A stretch of DNA of 64,000 nucleotides from Bifidobacterium saguini DSM 23967 (GTDB taxonomy: Bacteria; Actinomycetota; Actinomycetes; Actinomycetales; Bifidobacteriaceae). Below, one piece after another: positions 62,959-64,000 of the stretch (position 1 is the stretch's first letter; every line of letters starts with the position of its first letter). The notes under the pieces are model-generated. The model ran no database searches. It worked only from the letters and a program-made list of their open reading frames with translations, and was not told the origin of the DNA. A program made the position numbers and the translations under genes. The DNA is taken from NCBI RefSeq assembly GCF_000741715.1, contig NZ_JGZN01000008.1, forward strand, positions 285,068 through 349,067, given 5' to 3'.

Positions 62959-63624
62959 TCAGTCACTGTCTTCTTGCGATTGCTCGGAAACCTCTTCCTC
63001 GGGTTCGTACGTCCACTGATATCCGTAAGCGTTCAGGCCCTTGCGGGCCGCCTGACTGATATTGGATGGTACCGCTTGCGGTTTATGGTCTTCCTCACGC
63101 AGCCATCGTGAGGCCTCGCTGACCGAAACGAATCGCCGCGGTTCGAGGTCACCGCCAAGCCGTGTGACAGGACGGCTTCCATGAGGGCCTCCAGATTGGA
63201 CTACGGTGGACTTGCGCCCAGAAGTCCTCGCCGCATTGATTTCTGCAAGCTGAACCTTCGCAGCGATGAGGTCCACAAGCAGTTTCTCGTTTAACCTGAT
63301 ATTCTCCAGATTCTCTTCCATAAGCTCAATCTGCTCGCGTATGGCATCAAGTCGTGAGCGCAGACAACCGATTTCCTTCATGTCCTTTTCCGACGGAGCA
63401 GGTTTCGCAGAGGATGCATCGTCTCTTCCAAGCCAGGGGCGCTCCTCCTGCATGAGATTCTTGACAGTGGTCTCATCGAGCAGCCACCTGCTTGCCTGTC
63501 CACCATCGGCCTTCCGCGCCTTGAGTCGTCCACGGTGGATGCGTTTCGCCAAAGCCGGGCTGCTGATTCCAGTCAAAGCGGATGCGGCGGCAAGCGTATA
63601 TTCCTTCATATTTCGCTCAGACAT
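62959..63624 (-). CDS. HTH / coiled-coil / NUMOD1-like protein
   Basis: 221 residues. N-terminal HTH (YTLAAASALTGISSPALAKRIHRGRLKARKADGGQ), a coiled coil (about 90-130: LDAIREQIELMEENLENIRL), and a C-terminal segment (RFVSVSEASRWLREE...NISQAARKGLNAYGYQWTY) like the NUMOD1/IENR1 DNA-binding motif of homing endonucleases. No nuclease domain. The stop is 2 bp from the recombinase stop. Two copies of ATGTCTTAGA lie near its start. Confidence 0.75.
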   Translation of the reverse strand: MSERNMKEYTLAAASALTGISSPALAKRIHRGRLKARKADGGQASRWLLDETTVKNLMQEERPWLGRDDASSAKPAPSEKDMKEIGCLRSRLDAIREQIELMEENLENIRLNEKLLVDLIAAKVQLAEINAARTSGRKSTVVQSGGPHGSRPVTRLGGDLEPRRFVSVSEASRWLREEDHKPQAVPSNISQAARKGLNAYGYQWTYEPEEEVSEQSQEDSD

Positions 63625-63651
63625 GTCTTAGATTATCCAAAATGTCTTAGA
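63623..63651. promoter_or_regulatory. Direct repeat ATGTCTTAGA x2
   Basis: Copies at 63623-63632 and 63642-63651, 19 bp apart, the first touching the start codon of the gene at 63624. A likely autoregulatory operator. Confidence 0.55.
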
Positions 63652-63775
63652 CAATTAGACGACTCCGGTTTAAAAGAGCTTTCAATATTTCCAGTTTTCG
63701 GTGTTTCGGTGTTTCGGTTTTTGGTGTGTTGGTGTTGGTTACACTGATGCGTATCGAAAGGCGAGGAAGGCGACC

Positions 63776-63964
63776 ATGAGCGGCCGGGACGAAAACATGA
63801 ACGAAAAAGAGAACGAGAACGTTATGAGCGAGAGCGAGAATGATATGAACGAGAGCGAGAACGAGAACGGGGCCGTTTCGATGCCGGTGCCGGCCGCGGG
63901 CGCGGATGGCGTGGGTGGCTCCTCCGTGGCCGCCTCCGCGGATGCTTCCGCGCCAGCTTCTTGA
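63776..63964 (+). CDS. Low-complexity small ORF
   Basis: 62 residues from the ATG at 63776, preceded by GAGGAAGG. N-terminal half is Glu/Asn/Ser repeats (ENENVMSESENDMNESENEN), C-terminal half Ala/Gly/Val. Coding status uncertain. Upstream 63690-63745 is an AT/GT-rich stretch with CGGTGTTT repeats. Confidence 0.4.
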   Translation: MSGRDENMNEKENENVMSESENDMNESENENGAVSMPVPAAGADGVGGSSVAASADASAPAS

Positions 63965-64000
63965 CCCACTTGATACCCTGCAGCCTTGCCGGCTGCGATC

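Overview
The window is from an actinobacterium and most likely a Bifidobacterium (possibly the B. longum group). The evidence is the actinobacterial RNA polymerase factor RbpA, a HelY-type helicase, a WYL regulator and the pgsA-DUF881-sbp-DUF881-garA-ftsR cluster. A fused TrpC-TrpB, a eukaryotic-type UDP-glucose pyrophosphorylase and a GuaB3 gene agree with this. Species cannot be fixed from the sequence alone.

1-18000 is the right-hand part of a tailed-phage (siphovirus-like) prophage. From the left, all leftward: portal (cut by the window edge), terminase large and small subunits, HNH nuclease, two phage tRNA-like genes, a HigB/HigA toxin-antitoxin pair, a string of tightly overlapping small early genes, a replisome-organizer-like protein with a 45-bp tandem repeat, a PD-(D/E)XK nuclease, SSB, RecT and a YqaJ exonuclease. 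The lysogeny control region (about 13.0-14.8 kb) has a Cro-like/CI-like pair diverging across four operator-like palindromes, an ImmA/IrrE-type metalloprotease, and a membrane/coiled-coil protein gene that lies antisense to the early transcript. Two HicA/HicB modules follow, the second with a third gene of DUF6941 type, then a tyrosine integrase and a tRNA 3' end that marks the right attachment site.

18-31.5 kb is core chromosome: UGPase, WYL (PafBC-type) regulator, HelY helicase, rbpA and a HAD phosphatase on the plus strand; then, leftward, hisG-pgsA-DUF881-sbp-DUF881-garA-ftsR. 31.6-36.8 kb carries hisE, rpe, lgt, trpA and a trpC-trpB fusion, also leftward. 36.8-43.1 kb has nfo, small membrane and secreted proteins, a MATE exporter and an amino-acid permease. 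43.2-47.4 kb has trpE-hisI-hisF and rlmN, so histidine and tryptophan genes are interleaved on one strand. 47.5-52.7 kb is the translation and lipid set rpsB-tsf-pyrH-frr-cdsA and def. 52.7-61.6 kb holds an acyl-CoA synthetase, an Rv3235-like protein, guaB3, icd, a sugar-binding-like lipoprotein, an M23 peptidase and a membrane protein.

At 61.65 kb a tRNA-Asn is followed by a 44-bp direct repeat of its 3' part. This marks the edge of a second integrated element that runs off the right side: tyrosine recombinase, a HTH/coiled-coil/NUMOD1-like protein and a small low-complexity ORF. Many of the rho-independent-like hairpins in the core region are long and perfect but lack a U tract.
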